A stretch of 64,000 bases of DNA from Sphingomonas cremea (GTDB lineage: Bacteria; Pseudomonadota; Alphaproteobacteria; Sphingomonadales; Sphingomonadaceae). Position 1 is the first letter of the stretch. Every line of letters begins with the position of its first letter. The stretch lies in assembly GCF_021502585.1 (NCBI RefSeq), contig NZ_JAKFGM010000002.1, forward strand, positions 124,001 to 188,000. The letters are read 5' to 3'. Shown here in pieces: positions 41,813 to 50,756 of this stretch. The translations under genes and the position numbers were made by a program. The notes below the pieces were generated by a model that was given only the letters and a program-made list of their open reading frames with translations, searched no databases and was not told the origin of the DNA.

Positions 41813-42172
41813 TCACAACTCCTTCCTCAGATTGGGATCGTCCAGCTTGCGATAGTGGGGCGAGCGCCGGGCAAAGGCCTCGGCCAGGTCAGTGAGGCAG
41901 ATCCGGTGCTTCTGCTCGAACCGTGGTTCGCCGAGCCGATGCTGCTCGGCATGGTGGAAGCGGCACAGGCTGATGCACCAGCGGTCGGAGGGCTTGAGCG
42001 CGGTGCCGCCATCGGTGCGGGTGCGGACATGGGCGCACTCGATCGGCAGGCGCCTGCAGCCGGGTACACAGCAATGATGGCGGCGGACCCAGGCGCGGTG
42101 AGCCGGGCAGGAGCGTGACGGATCACGCCGCCTTTCGGTCCGCACCCGGTCGGGCAGGCGAAGACTAGCCAT
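41813..42172 (-). CDS. HNH-type nuclease-like protein of the phage recombination block
   Basis: A 119-residue basic protein with a zinc/HNH-like arrangement: HHCCVPGCRRLPIECAHV at about residues 30-47, RTDGGTALKPSDRWCISLC, then RFHHAEQHRLGEPRFEQKHR. This looks like the phage-type HNH proteins related to DUF968/Ref, which often stand next to single-strand annealing genes. The start at 42172 overlaps the ERF gene by eight bases. A longer frame exists but is not protein-like. The catalytic histidine cannot be assigned with confidence. Confidence 0.72.
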   Translation of the reverse strand: MASLRLPDRVRTERRRDPSRSCPAHRAWVRRHHCCVPGCRRLPIECAHVRTRTDGGTALKPSDRWCISLCRFHHAEQHRLGEPRFEQKHRICLTDLAEAFARRSPHYRKLDDPNLRKEL

Positions 42173-42878
42173 CGACCGGTTCCATGGCCTGCTTCGCGGC
42201 GGGTTTCGGCTTCGGCCTTGGCGCGGCCAGCTGCTGGCCGCGATCGGCAAAGCCCGCGCCGATCCGGGCATAAAGCTCGGGCCGCTCGCGCTTGAGCGCC
42301 GCCAGCAGCTGGCCCTGACGGGTTCGCACCCGGTCCAGCGCGTCGAGGCTCTCGCACACCTTGATCATGTCGAGGATATCGTCGCTCCACGCCGGCCAGC
42401 CCTGGACTGGCTCGACCGCGCGGGCAGCGGCCTTCACGCGATGGCTCGAGGCATCGGCATCCTCGCCGGCGACGGGGACGCAGAACAGCTCGAGCATGGC
42501 GCTCTTGTAGGCCGCCGACATCGCCTTGGCGGTGCCCTTGTCGCCCGCATCGAGCGCCTCGCCCCAGCTTTGCACCACGTGGCTGCTGCCATCACGCGCG
42601 CTGACCAGGTCGAACGCCACCTTGAGCCGCACGCTGACCAGCACGGCGTCATGGTCGCCGGCCCGGTCCTCGGCCTGGCGCCTGAGCACTCGGGGCAGCA
42701 CGCACAGCCGGTGCCGGGCCAGCAGCGGCGCCAGCCGGTTGAGCACGTCGTCGATCGAGCGATACTGGTATTGCTCAATAAGATTGGTGTGGGCCTTGGC
42801 GATGCCGGCCCGGGCGAAGTCGGCGGTGATCGCGTTGATGGCGCGATAGACATGGGGGGCGGTGATGGCCCGGGTCAT
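42165..42878 (-). CDS. ERF-family single-strand annealing protein
   Basis: A 237-residue protein of the ERF recombinase superfamily, which anneals complementary single strands in phage recombination. The conserved segments are QYQYRSIDDVLNRLAPLLAR near residues 36-55, VRLKVAFDLVSARDGSS, and the core GDKGTAKAMSAAYKSAMLEL near residues 112-131, followed by FCVPV. The C-terminal tail is basic and proline-rich. The start overlaps the YqaJ gene stop by ATGA. With that nuclease it forms a typical two-component phage recombination system, comparable to Red alpha/beta. Confidence 0.88.
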   Translation of the reverse strand: MTRAITAPHVYRAINAITADFARAGIAKAHTNLIEQYQYRSIDDVLNRLAPLLARHRLCVLPRVLRRQAEDRAGDHDAVLVSVRLKVAFDLVSARDGSSHVVQSWGEALDAGDKGTAKAMSAAYKSAMLELFCVPVAGEDADASSHRVKAAARAVEPVQGWPAWSDDILDMIKVCESLDALDRVRTRQGQLLAALKRERPELYARIGAGFADRGQQLAAPRPKPKPAAKQAMEPVDG

Positions 42879-43762
42879 TGGCCAAGCTCGCGGATGGTGA
42901 TCGCCCCGGCCTTGCTGCGCCTGGCCTCGATGCCATGGCCAAAGGCGCGGGCGACATCGGGCTCGACCAGCTGCTTGAGCTCGTTGGTGGCGCTGGCATG
43001 GAGCCGGGCCGCATCGCGGTTGGCGAGCCAGTCGGCCGCCGCCGCGGCCCAGGCGTTGTTGCCTTCAAGACAGACCTCGCGCACCCCGATCGGCTTCGGC
43101 GGGGTCGGCGGAACGGCAGGGACCGGTTCGCGCCCGGTCTGGACGCAGTCCCAGAAGTCGACCTCGGCCTGGAGCAGCTCGATCTGATAAACCCAGTCGG
43201 ACGCCACCTCGAACAGCTCATATTTGTGGTTGCCGAAGATCACCGACAGGATCGCCCGCTCGACCCGGGCCAACGCCATGTTGTGCTGGAGCTGGGGCAT
43301 GTAGCGCTCGAGCACCTCCTCGGCCTTGGCGAACGCGTTGCTGTGCTTGGCCTCCCAGATGGTGTCGCTATCGACGATGTAGCCGTCGAGCGTGCAGCGC
43401 CGCCACGGGTTGGTCGGGCAGGTGAGGGCGACCGCCAGCCGGTCGACCCGCTGGCCGGTGAGCTTCTCGTACCACAGCCGGTTGAACGGCTCGGTCCAGC
43501 AGCCGAGCATCACCGCCAGGTTGGCGCCAAGGTCAGGGCCCTCGGCCTCGCCGCGCTTCTCCCGCCACAGCGCGAGGATCCGGTCGCGGTCGCCCGACAG
43601 GATGATGTTGGCATCGCTGCCGCCGATCCCGGCCAGCCGTCCCGCCCGTTCCCCCTCGTCCAGTCCCAGCTGCTCGAGGCGTGGCCAGTCGAGCAACGGC
43701 CGCGAGGCCTGCTCGCGCCGCTCCCCGGCAAACAGGGCCTTGAGTTCGATAATATCGCCCAT
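42875..43762 (-). CDS. YqaJ-like viral recombinase/exonuclease
   Basis: A 295-residue nuclease of the YqaJ/lambda-exonuclease fold. It has GIGGSDANIILSGDRDRILA near residues 45-64, an invariant glutamate in LGCWTEPFNRLWYEKLTG near 86-103, the D...ExK catalytic motif in RRCTLDGYIVDSDTIWEAKH near 121-140, and YMPQLQHNMALARVERAIL after it. All expected catalytic residues are present. GGGAGGG precedes the ATG. It degrades one strand to make the substrate for the ERF annealing protein, with which it is translationally coupled. Confidence 0.9.
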   Translation of the reverse strand: MGDIIELKALFAGERREQASRPLLDWPRLEQLGLDEGERAGRLAGIGGSDANIILSGDRDRILALWREKRGEAEGPDLGANLAVMLGCWTEPFNRLWYEKLTGQRVDRLAVALTCPTNPWRRCTLDGYIVDSDTIWEAKHSNAFAKAEEVLERYMPQLQHNMALARVERAILSVIFGNHKYELFEVASDWVYQIELLQAEVDFWDCVQTGREPVPAVPPTPPKPIGVREVCLEGNNAWAAAAADWLANRDAARLHASATNELKQLVEPDVARAFGHGIEARRSKAGAITIRELGQ

Positions 43763-43790
43763 GCGTCCCTCCCGTCATCAGCCGCATGGC

Positions 43791-43952
43791 TCACCCGCGC
43801 TCCTCGAGGGCCTCGGCCAGCCGGCGCAGCTGCTCGACCAGCAGCTGGCCCCGGCAGGTCCGGTCCACCCCCGCCCGGCGAAGCTCGGCTTCCGCGTAAC
43901 GGAGGCAGCTTTGGGCCAGGGCCACGACCCGCCTCAGCGACTCGGGTGCCAT
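43791..43952 (-). CDS. Small helical hypothetical protein
   Basis: A 53-residue frame starting MAPESLRRVVALAQSCLRYA, mostly helical and rich in Leu, Arg, Glu and Ala. It lies 28 bp upstream of the YqaJ gene on the same strand, in the position of small phage early genes. The ribosome-binding site is weak (GAGGAG is more than 20 bases away), so translation is not certain. Confidence 0.45.
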   Translation of the reverse strand: MAPESLRRVVALAQSCLRYAEAELRRAGVDRTCRGQLLVEQLRRLAEALEERG

Positions 43953-44062
43953 GCGTTCATGGCCGCTGTCTGCTCCTCATCGCGGCCGATTTGAAGTCGA
44001 AAGCGAACGGAGTTACGAGTAATTACAGCCACTTAGAACGTACCGTGGCCAAGGCCGGGACA

Positions 44063-44611
44063 ATGTATGACCATCTAACCATGGCGGAGCTGAATGACGG
44101 CATAGTATCGGGCGAGATCAGCCTTGAAATGCTGCCCAAGCACTTGCAGACGGCATGGTATGCGTGGGAGCCCGAGCCCATCGACTTGACCGTCTATGCT
44201 CTGGCCAACGACGAGCACCGCCGCGAATTTCTCGCTCAATACTGCTGGCAGGGCGAATCGGTGCTGCTTGTCGCCGTCGCCCATATCTGGGGTTCGCTCG
44301 CCGAGCCCAGGCAAGCCCGCTGCACCCGAATGGGCCAAGCCTGTGGTGCCGGCGGCAAGGGCAAGATGGCGCTGGTGCGGATGCTGAGGCAGCTGCTGGC
44401 CGAGTGCCTCGAATATCCGCCGATGCCACGGCCCGACCAGTTCGACAGCCTCGAAGCCTGGCACCAGGCTTCAATGCAGGCCTTCGCCGCCGAGGCGCAG
44501 CGCGAGCAGGACCTCTATGCCCGCTATGCCGCGATCCTCGACGGTCGCCCGGACCCGGCGGAACCTGCCGCCACCGCCACGGTGATCACCGGGCCATGGC
44601 AGCAGCCATGA
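44063..44611 (+). CDS. Hypothetical protein of the phage-like block
   Basis: A 182-residue acidic, helix-rich soluble protein beginning MYDHLTMAELNDGIVSGEIS. Its middle part (RREFLAQYCWQGESVLLVAV) and a Cys/Lys-rich loop (ARCTRMGQACGAGGKGKM) show no family I recognise. It is transcribed divergently from the YqaJ/ERF/HNH genes and converges on the zinc-ribbon gene. The ATG at 44063 is preferred, but GTG and TTG codons further upstream could extend it. Codon use is like the neighbouring phage-type genes. Confidence 0.58.
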   Translation: MYDHLTMAELNDGIVSGEISLEMLPKHLQTAWYAWEPEPIDLTVYALANDEHRREFLAQYCWQGESVLLVAVAHIWGSLAEPRQARCTRMGQACGAGGKGKMALVRMLRQLLAECLEYPPMPRPDQFDSLEAWHQASMQAFAAEAQREQDLYARYAAILDGRPDPAEPAATATVITGPWQQP

Positions 44612-44688
44612 GCGGGTCACTCTCATACGCGCTTCCAGTAGGAATCGTCGGTGGGGCCCAACAGATCGTGGCGCGGGTCGGGGTCGGG

Positions 44689-45438
44689 CTAGGGCTTCGC
44701 GGCTACTGGAGCCGGAGCGGGCGCCGGTGGGTCGTCTGCCCACGACGGCCGCACAACTTTGACAAACTTGTCTCCGGCCTTTTCGTAGCCCGGGTGCACC
44801 ATATGTTCGACCTTCGCGACTTCGAGCCACTCTGCTCGGATCACCTGGCGGTGGGCCTCCGAGACCTCGCAAAAGGGCCCGCGCTGCGCACGCAACGCAG
44901 CCTGCCGCTTTCGCAGTTCGCGAAAGGTGCGCCCATGCATGCCCCTGAGTCGCCTGCCCCCAGGAATCCTGGCATCGATCTCGGCGAGCTCTTCCCGAAC
45001 ACGCACTTGAGGATCGATCAGCTTGCTTCGGTAGCCCAGCCCATGACAATCGCAGCACCGCCAGACTCCCCGTTTAAAGGCAAGAATGGCGCGGCCTTGC
45101 TTGCAGTCGTCGCAGCCGAAGAGCTGCCGCGTCGGGTCGATCCCGTTTGGCGCCGCCACCAGGGACAGGGAAATAAGGTCTCTCCCCCGCAGATACTCCG
45201 GACCGTGAAACCAATAGTCGATTGCGACGGTGCTCTCGGTCCGCGCCAGGATCACCAACTCGCCTACGCATCTTCCTGGGCCCCAGAACCGGCATAGCCA
45301 GCGGTCGAATTCGACCTCGTTCACCCGGTTGCTGAGCCCGGCCTCGAACACGCTAAGCCGGGGGTATGCTTCCCGGTAAATCGGATCTTGCATGGCAGCC
45401 CTCCCACGCGCGCGCGTCTTTTTTTTATAGTCGGACAT
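44689..45438 (-). CDS. Zinc-ribbon protein of the phage-like block
   Basis: A 249-residue protein with a central Cys4 zinc ribbon (GCDDCKQGRAILAFKRG then WRCCDCHGLGYRSKL, residues about 107-140). An N-terminal basic segment and a helical C-terminal region end in a proline/alanine repeat. Such proteins occur in prophages and plasmid-like islands of sphingomonads. A DNA- or RNA-binding role is likely but unproven. An inverted repeat, AATTCCC-N10-GGGAATT, lies just upstream of the ATG and may be an operator. Confidence 0.6.
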   Translation of the reverse strand: MSDYKKKTRARGRAAMQDPIYREAYPRLSVFEAGLSNRVNEVEFDRWLCRFWGPGRCVGELVILARTESTVAIDYWFHGPEYLRGRDLISLSLVAAPNGIDPTRQLFGCDDCKQGRAILAFKRGVWRCCDCHGLGYRSKLIDPQVRVREELAEIDARIPGGRRLRGMHGRTFRELRKRQAALRAQRGPFCEVSEAHRQVIRAEWLEVAKVEHMVHPGYEKAGDKFVKVVRPSWADDPPAPAPAPVAAKP

Positions 45439-45451
45439 CCAACTATTGGAG

Positions 45452-45475
45452 AATTCCCGAAATACTTGGGGAATT
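45452..45475 (-). promoter_or_regulatory. Operator-like inverted repeat before the zinc-ribbon gene
   Basis: Perfect seven-base arms AATTCCC (45452-45458) and GGGAATT (45469-45475), separated by ten bases, lie 14-37 bp upstream of the zinc-ribbon start. A repressor site is plausible. The rest of 45439-45672 shows no gene. Confidence 0.35.
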
Positions 45476-45672
45476 TCCTCTCACTCTAACCGATTCTAGC
45501 CGCCCAAGGGCGTTTGCATAGTCAGCGCATTGCAAGGGGATGCGGGCAAATTTCCAAGGATTGTAAAAAGGGTTGGCGTTCAAAAACCCCTAGGCTGAAC
45601 GCGCGCCGCCCGAATTTCGATCACATTAGCGGCGCAAACAGCTCCCTGAACCGCTCCCAACTGCCGCCAACG

Positions 45673-46143
45673 TCACTCTGAATCGCCGCAGAGGCTTGAT
45701 TCCTTGTCGTGGCAATAATCGACGAACAGGAGCGTCGTGACTCCGATCGCGGCCAGGACTCCAATCCCAACCCACGCTCCAGTGGAAAGCCCCATCTTGT
45801 TATTGTCACCGGGCCGCCGCGATCCCGACATGCCCAATGCTCGATCGGCCCGAACGCCCGCCAGGGTTAGTGTCGGCTTGGAATTGGAGGTGAAGTCCAG
45901 GGCAATGCCCTCACCAATGTCGGTGCGGACCATGCCTCGGCTCGATACTCGGGTTGAGGTTGGAGCAAGCGCCAAAACGGCTCGCGGCTTGGCGGCCGTT
46001 CTGCCGCCCAGCGATAGCTTGAATTGCGCACCCACAAACAGGCCAGCCTGCGTTTCAGTAGCCTTATATTCGGCAAAACCGGCTTGCGCGGGCGCGGCTA
46101 ACAGACCGCTGGCGACCAAGCCCGCAATGATCCTAGACAACAC
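45673..46143 (-). CDS. Hypothetical secreted/membrane protein
   Basis: A 156-residue protein with a signal peptide (IIAGLVASGLLAAPAQAGFA), a beta-rich middle part and a C-terminal membrane segment (TGAWVGIGVLAAIGVTTLLF), followed by YCHDKESSLCGDSE with two cysteines. The GTG at 46143 has GGGAG about eight bases upstream; a TTG directly after it is an alternative. I recognise no family. It is the next gene downstream of the M23 peptidase on the same strand, 181 bp away. Confidence 0.6.
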   Translation of the reverse strand: MLSRIIAGLVASGLLAAPAQAGFAEYKATETQAGLFVGAQFKLSLGGRTAAKPRAVLALAPTSTRVSSRGMVRTDIGEGIALDFTSNSKPTLTLAGVRADRALGMSGSRRPGDNNKMGLSTGAWVGIGVLAAIGVTTLLFVDYCHDKESSLCGDSE

Positions 46144-46324
46144 AGCGATACTCCCTTCCTCCCAGCGAGGCGGGCGCAGATTGTTCGAGGCAAATGGCGT
46201 GGGAAGCTGGTTGCAGATGAACGAGCGATTCGTGTGGGCGAACAGCTGATATGCCGACGCTGACTGAACAGAATAGAAGGTGGCGATTCTGGGTGAGAGG
46301 CGGCCAATTGGCCCTTGGGTGAGC

Positions 46325-47863
46325 TCACCCCTTCGGCTGGGCCGGCGGCGCCTGGGTTCCGATGGCCATCAGCTGGGCGAGCCGCGCCTTGAACCGCTCT
46401 AGCTGCTGGCCTTCGAGCAACGCCCGGCTGGCGAACCTCACACCGAGCGGATTGACCGCCGCTCCATTGCGAAGAACTTCATAGTGAAGATGCGGGCCGG
46501 TCGACAGGCCCGACGAGCCGACATAGCCGATCAGCTGGCCCTGGCGGACGAAGCTGCCGGGCGCGGCGATAATCCGGCTCATATGGCTATAGCTGGTTGA
46601 AATCCCGCCGGCGTGGGCAATGCGGACCTGCTGGCCGTAGCCGCCCGCCCAGCCCGCGCCCGTCACTCGTCCATCGGACGCGGCGACAATCGGGGCGCCA
46701 TAATGGGCGCCGAAATCGATTCCGCGGTGGAAGCGGGCGAAACGCAGTATCGGGTGGATCCGAATTCCAAAGCCCGAAGTGATGCGCGCCGCCACCGGCC
46801 AGACCATCGCCGATACCTGGCGGCCCGCGTCATTGGCATCGACCCAGTCGGTGCGGCCATCGACGGTCCACTTCATCAGCTTGACGTCGCTGGCCCCGGC
46901 GCGCTCGATAGCGGCAAAAAGCAAGGGGCCTTCCTGGCTTTCCCCAGTCGCGGCGCGGCGGTTGGAGATGATCAGGTCGAAGCGGTCGTCAGGCCCGACC
47001 TGGCCGCCAACATCGATCTGGCTGGCCAGGGCGCGCAAATATTCGCCGGCAGCCTGCGGGGAGACCCCCGATGCCCGGAGCGCCCAATAGAGACCATCGC
47101 CAACCCGGCCGCGAATCCGAAGCGGGGTATTGTCGATCGCGATTCGGGTGGTAGTCAGCTTGAAGCCGTCTGCTCCGGCCGTCAGGGCAACATTTAGGTC
47201 GAGCCCGGCACGAAGCGCGATCCGCTCGATCGGGCGAACGCCGCTTGGACTTCGGCGGCCCAGCAGAATCGCAAAGCTGGTGCCGGGAATGACTCCGCCC
47301 GGAACGGCGGAGCCGATCAGCCGCGCAGCCTCACCGGCCTCGGCGTAGGATACGCCGGCGCGGGCGAGGAGGCCGGCGACGCTGTCGCCGCTTCCAAGCT
47401 TTGCGAACAATTCGATGTTGGGGCGGTCAGGTGCCTGGGACAGTGGCTCGACCAGCCCATTGGCCGCCATTCGCCCGCCGGTGCGGGATCCGGCACCCAG
47501 CGGCGATATGGCGATGTCGCGATATTGCATGGCGTCGGCGGCGCTGACCCGATCTGCGGGTGCAGCGGGCAGCGGCTCGAACGGAGCGGGGGCAATGAAA
47601 GCAACCGTCGCACACAACAGGGTAAGCGTGGCTACACCGCGCCACCAGCGGCGCGAAAGTACGTCCTCGCCTAGGTCGACGACAAGATCGATGTCGCGCC
47701 AGCGTCGACGGCGGCGGCCAAAGCCGGGCCCAGAGGATCGCACCGGCGCCAGGGCCGCGGCCCCGCCTACGTTCCTCCACTCAGCGCGCATGTCCAGCAA
47801 GGCACTGCCCCCGTCCAAGAAGTCGACCCCGCGCGACTCCTCCGCGACGGGTGCCATTGTCAT
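46325..47863 (-). CDS. M23-family peptidoglycan metalloendopeptidase
   Basis: A 512-residue cell-wall hydrolase. An N-terminal cytoplasmic part with an Arg-rich stretch precedes a membrane helix near residues 74-94 (VATLTLLCATVAFIAPAPF). A LysM/OapA-like region (KLGSGDSVAGLLARAGVSYA) and the M23 domain follow. Zinc ligands and catalytic residues are in place: HRGID (H379, D383) and HLHYEV (H458 and H460), with ITSGFGIRIHPILRF before them. It probably cleaves peptidoglycan cross-links during growth. It is divergent from the helicase gene. Confidence 0.92.
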   Translation of the reverse strand: MTMAPVAEESRGVDFLDGGSALLDMRAEWRNVGGAAALAPVRSSGPGFGRRRRRWRDIDLVVDLGEDVLSRRWWRGVATLTLLCATVAFIAPAPFEPLPAAPADRVSAADAMQYRDIAISPLGAGSRTGGRMAANGLVEPLSQAPDRPNIELFAKLGSGDSVAGLLARAGVSYAEAGEAARLIGSAVPGGVIPGTSFAILLGRRSPSGVRPIERIALRAGLDLNVALTAGADGFKLTTTRIAIDNTPLRIRGRVGDGLYWALRASGVSPQAAGEYLRALASQIDVGGQVGPDDRFDLIISNRRAATGESQEGPLLFAAIERAGASDVKLMKWTVDGRTDWVDANDAGRQVSAMVWPVAARITSGFGIRIHPILRFARFHRGIDFGAHYGAPIVAASDGRVTGAGWAGGYGQQVRIAHAGGISTSYSHMSRIIAAPGSFVRQGQLIGYVGSSGLSTGPHLHYEVLRNGAAVNPLGVRFASRALLEGQQLERFKARLAQLMAIGTQAPPAQPKG

Positions 47864-47939
47864 GGTTAAAAAGGGTTAAAGTCAAATAAATGGGGCCGTT
47901 GATGCTTGCGCTTCCCGGCGCCTGTGCCAAATTGGCCCC

Positions 47940-50459
47940 ATGTCCGCCCCGCGCGACAGCCTTGTACGGGCCATTCTCGGCCCAACCAACACCGGCAAGA
48001 CCTATTTGGCGATCGAGCGCATGTGCGCCCACTCCTCGGGCGTCATCGGCTTCCCGCTGCGCCTGCTGGCCCGCGAAGTCTATGACCGGGTGGTCCAGAT
48101 CAAGGGCGCCAACCATGTCGCGCTGATCACGGGCGAGGAGCGGATCGTGCCCCAGGGGGCACGCTACTTCCTCTGCACCGCCGAAAGCATGCCGGTTCAG
48201 GGAGACCCCAGTGACGACCGGGAGTCCGGCCGCGATTTCGCCTTTGCCGCAATCGACGAGGCACAGCTGGGCATCGACCCGGAGCGCGGCCATGTCTTCA
48301 CCGATCGGATGCTCCGCGCCCGCGGCCGCGAGGAAACGTTGATCCTCGGTTCGGACACGCTCAAGCCACTGATCCGGAAACTTCTGCCAGAGGCCGAGAT
48401 CGTCAGCCGCCCGCGCTTTTCGACTCTTCGCTACGCCGGCGCCACCAAGTTGTCGCGCTTGCCGCCGCGAAGCGCTGTCGTCGCCTTCTCCGCCGAGCAG
48501 GTCTACGCGTTGGCCGAGATGCTGCGCCGCTTCAAGGGCGGAGCGGCGGTGGTCATGGGCGCGCTGTCTCCGGCCACCCGCAACGCCCAGGTCGCCATGT
48601 TTCAGCGGGGAGAGGTCGATTACCTCGTCGCGACCGACGCGATTGGCATGGGCCTCAACATGGATGTTTCCCATGTAGCGTTCGCGGGCCTCGAAAAGTT
48701 CGACGGCCGCCGCGACCGGCGCCTGACCATCGCCGAGATGGCGCAAATTGCCGGTCGCGCCGGGCGCCACCAGCGCGACGGGAGTTTTGGCACGCTGGGA
48801 TTGGGGGGCGAGACCGGCCCCGCCTTGTCTGACGAAGAAATCAATGCGATCGAGGAGCATCGCTTCCGCCCGCTGGACCATCTTTACTGGCGCAGCGCCG
48901 ACCTCGATTTCACCAGCGTCAACGACCTGATCGCAAGCCTCGAGGCACGCAGTGACGACCCCTTGCTCCGACCCGCCCCGTTGGCGATCGACCTTGCGGT
49001 GCTGAAGCTGCTCGCCGAGGATCCGGCGATCGCCGCTACGCGAGGATCCAGGGCACGCAAGCTGTGGGCGGTGTGCGGGCTGCCCGATTTCCGCAAAGTC
49101 GGACCGATGCATCATGCGCGTATGGTGCGCCGGCTGTTCAGCTATATCGGCGAGGGCGGGCATATTCCGCACGAATGGTTCGCCGCCGAGGTCGCCCGGC
49201 TCGACAATGTCGCAGGGGATATCGAGGCGCTGGCCGACCGGCTCGCCGGAATCCGCAGCTGGGCCTATATCGCCCAGCGCTCCGACTGGCTCGCCGATCC
49301 GGCGAAATGGGCCGAGCGCACACGCGCGGTCGAAGCCCGGCTGTCGGACGCGCTTCATGAGCGGCTAACCCAGCGCTTCGTCGACCGCCGCACCGCGGTG
49401 CTGGTCCGCGACATCGGAGCGCGCGGTGCCGATGCGCTGCCCGTGACCGTTGCCGCCGATGGCGAGGTCAGCGTGGGTCCGGAGCCAATCGGACATCTGG
49501 CGGGCTTCGAATTCAGGGTCGACCCAACGGCGCGATTGGCCGACAAAAGGCTGTTATTGGCCGCTGCGGAGCGACGTCTGGGCGAGGAGCTCGACCGGCG
49601 GGCGGCGGCCTTGTGCCAGGCGCCCGACTCCGAATTCCGGCTTGTGGAAGAAGATGGCGGGCTCGCCATCGGCTGGGATGGGCATATTCTCGCCAGGCTT
49701 GCCCCAGGTCGCTCGCTGCTTGAGCCTGCGGTGCGAACTGCGCGCGCGCTCGACCGCCTGTCTGCGGGCCGCCGCACCCGGCTTCGCGCCCGATTGGAGC
49801 AATGGGTTGAGGCCCAGGTAGCACGCCATCTTCCGGCCCTGAAGGAATTGGCCAAGGCAGCAGCTGACCCTGCCGCAAGCCCGGGAGTCCGTGCACTCGC
49901 CGCAATGTTGGTCGACGCGGGCGGGCATTTGCCCCGTCGCGCCATTGCCGCGCAGCTGGCCGCGCTCGACAAGGCCGACCGTCACGCCGCGCATCGGCAA
50001 CGCGTCCGCCTCGGCGCACTCGATGTCTATATCCAGTCACTACTCAAGCCCGCTGCCCAGCAATGGCGAGCGGCGCTGCTTGCAGTGCGTTCCGGCCAAT
50101 CGATGCCACGCTTGCCGGCTCCGTCTGCTGCAACCCTAGACGGAAGCGCTGATCCGCGCGGCGCGGCACTGGCCTTTCGCCGCCTCGGCACCGAATGGCT
50201 GAGGATCGACCTGGCCGACCGGCTTGCGACCCACGCACATCATGTTCGCGCACATCGCGGAGAGGATCCCGTCGATCAAGCGTTGGCTACTAGCCTCGGC
50301 CTTGACGAGGCTACTGTCCGCCACTTGATGGCCGAAATCGGCTTCGTTCCCGCGGGTGAGGCGTGGGCCTGGCGCGGTCACCGTCGCCCGCGCCGCCGCG
50401 AGCCACAGGGGCCGCGCCCCGGCAACGCCTTCGCGGCGCTGGCTGGCCTGAAGCGCTGA
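47940..50459 (+). CDS. Suv3-like RNA helicase
   Basis: An 839-residue superfamily 2 helicase of the Suv3/SUPV3L1 type. Motif I is GPTNTGKTYLA at residues 14-24, motif II is AIDEAQ near residues 101-106, motif III is TLILGSDTL, motif V is YLVATDAIGMGLNMDV, and motif VI is QIAGRAGR near residues 272-279. The C-terminal half has the helical Suv3 domains and a basic tail (RPRRREPQGP). Alphaproteobacterial homologues are conserved but little studied; mitochondrial Suv3 acts in RNA decay. It is followed one base later by an S4 protein gene, which also fits an RNA role. Confidence 0.92.
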   Translation: MSAPRDSLVRAILGPTNTGKTYLAIERMCAHSSGVIGFPLRLLAREVYDRVVQIKGANHVALITGEERIVPQGARYFLCTAESMPVQGDPSDDRESGRDFAFAAIDEAQLGIDPERGHVFTDRMLRARGREETLILGSDTLKPLIRKLLPEAEIVSRPRFSTLRYAGATKLSRLPPRSAVVAFSAEQVYALAEMLRRFKGGAAVVMGALSPATRNAQVAMFQRGEVDYLVATDAIGMGLNMDVSHVAFAGLEKFDGRRDRRLTIAEMAQIAGRAGRHQRDGSFGTLGLGGETGPALSDEEINAIEEHRFRPLDHLYWRSADLDFTSVNDLIASLEARSDDPLLRPAPLAIDLAVLKLLAEDPAIAATRGSRARKLWAVCGLPDFRKVGPMHHARMVRRLFSYIGEGGHIPHEWFAAEVARLDNVAGDIEALADRLAGIRSWAYIAQRSDWLADPAKWAERTRAVEARLSDALHERLTQRFVDRRTAVLVRDIGARGADALPVTVAADGEVSVGPEPIGHLAGFEFRVDPTARLADKRLLLAAAERRLGEELDRRAAALCQAPDSEFRLVEEDGGLAIGWDGHILARLAPGRSLLEPAVRTARALDRLSAGRRTRLRARLEQWVEAQVARHLPALKELAKAAADPAASPGVRALAAMLVDAGGHLPRRAIAAQLAALDKADRHAAHRQRVRLGALDVYIQSLLKPAAQQWRAALLAVRSGQSMPRLPAPSAATLDGSADPRGAALAFRRLGTEWLRIDLADRLATHAHHVRAHRGEDPVDQALATSLGLDEATVRHLMAEIGFVPAGEAWAWRGHRRPRRREPQGPRPGNAFAALAGLKR

Positions 50460-50460
50460 A

Positions 50461-50727
50461 TTGCGTCTCGACCGCTACCTGTTCTTCATCCGCCTGGTGA
50501 AGAGCCGGACGCTTGCGCAAGGGCTGATCGAGGCCGGGTATGCCCGCATCGACGGCAGGCGCGCCATCAAGACCGCCGACGAAGTGCATGTGGGTTCGGT
50601 CATTGCCCTGCCATTGCGAGGCCGGGTGCTCGTGCTGCGCGTTATGGCCCTGCCTGCCCGGCGTGGGCCCGCCAGCGAAGCACGCCTTGCGTATGAGGAG
50701 ATTGACGAGGGCGGCGGCGCGACCTAG
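50461..50727 (+). CDS. S4-domain RNA-binding protein (HslR-like)
   Basis: An 88-residue protein consisting of one S4 domain: [51 protein letters not shown]. It resembles the heat-shock protein Hsp15/HslR, which binds ribosomal particles carrying nascent chains. The start is a TTG one base after the helicase stop, indicating coupled expression. The arrangement helicase, S4 protein, FdxA recurs in alphaproteobacteria. Confidence 0.87.
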   Translation: MRLDRYLFFIRLVKSRTLAQGLIEAGYARIDGRRAIKTADEVHVGSVIALPLRGRVLVLRVMALPARRGPASEARLAYEEIDEGGGAT

Positions 50728-50756
50728 CGAACGGCAGGAAGAGGGAGCTTTTCACC

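Noticed and set aside
42878-44062. Long 5' extension of the plus-strand hypothetical gene at 44063
   Set aside because: The extension is antisense to the YqaJ gene and the small upstream gene. The protein-like part begins at the ATG at 44063.
45621-45809. 62-residue minus-strand frame after the phage-like block
   Set aside because: It overlaps the better-supported gene at 45673-46143 in another frame and has no start signal or composition in its favour.
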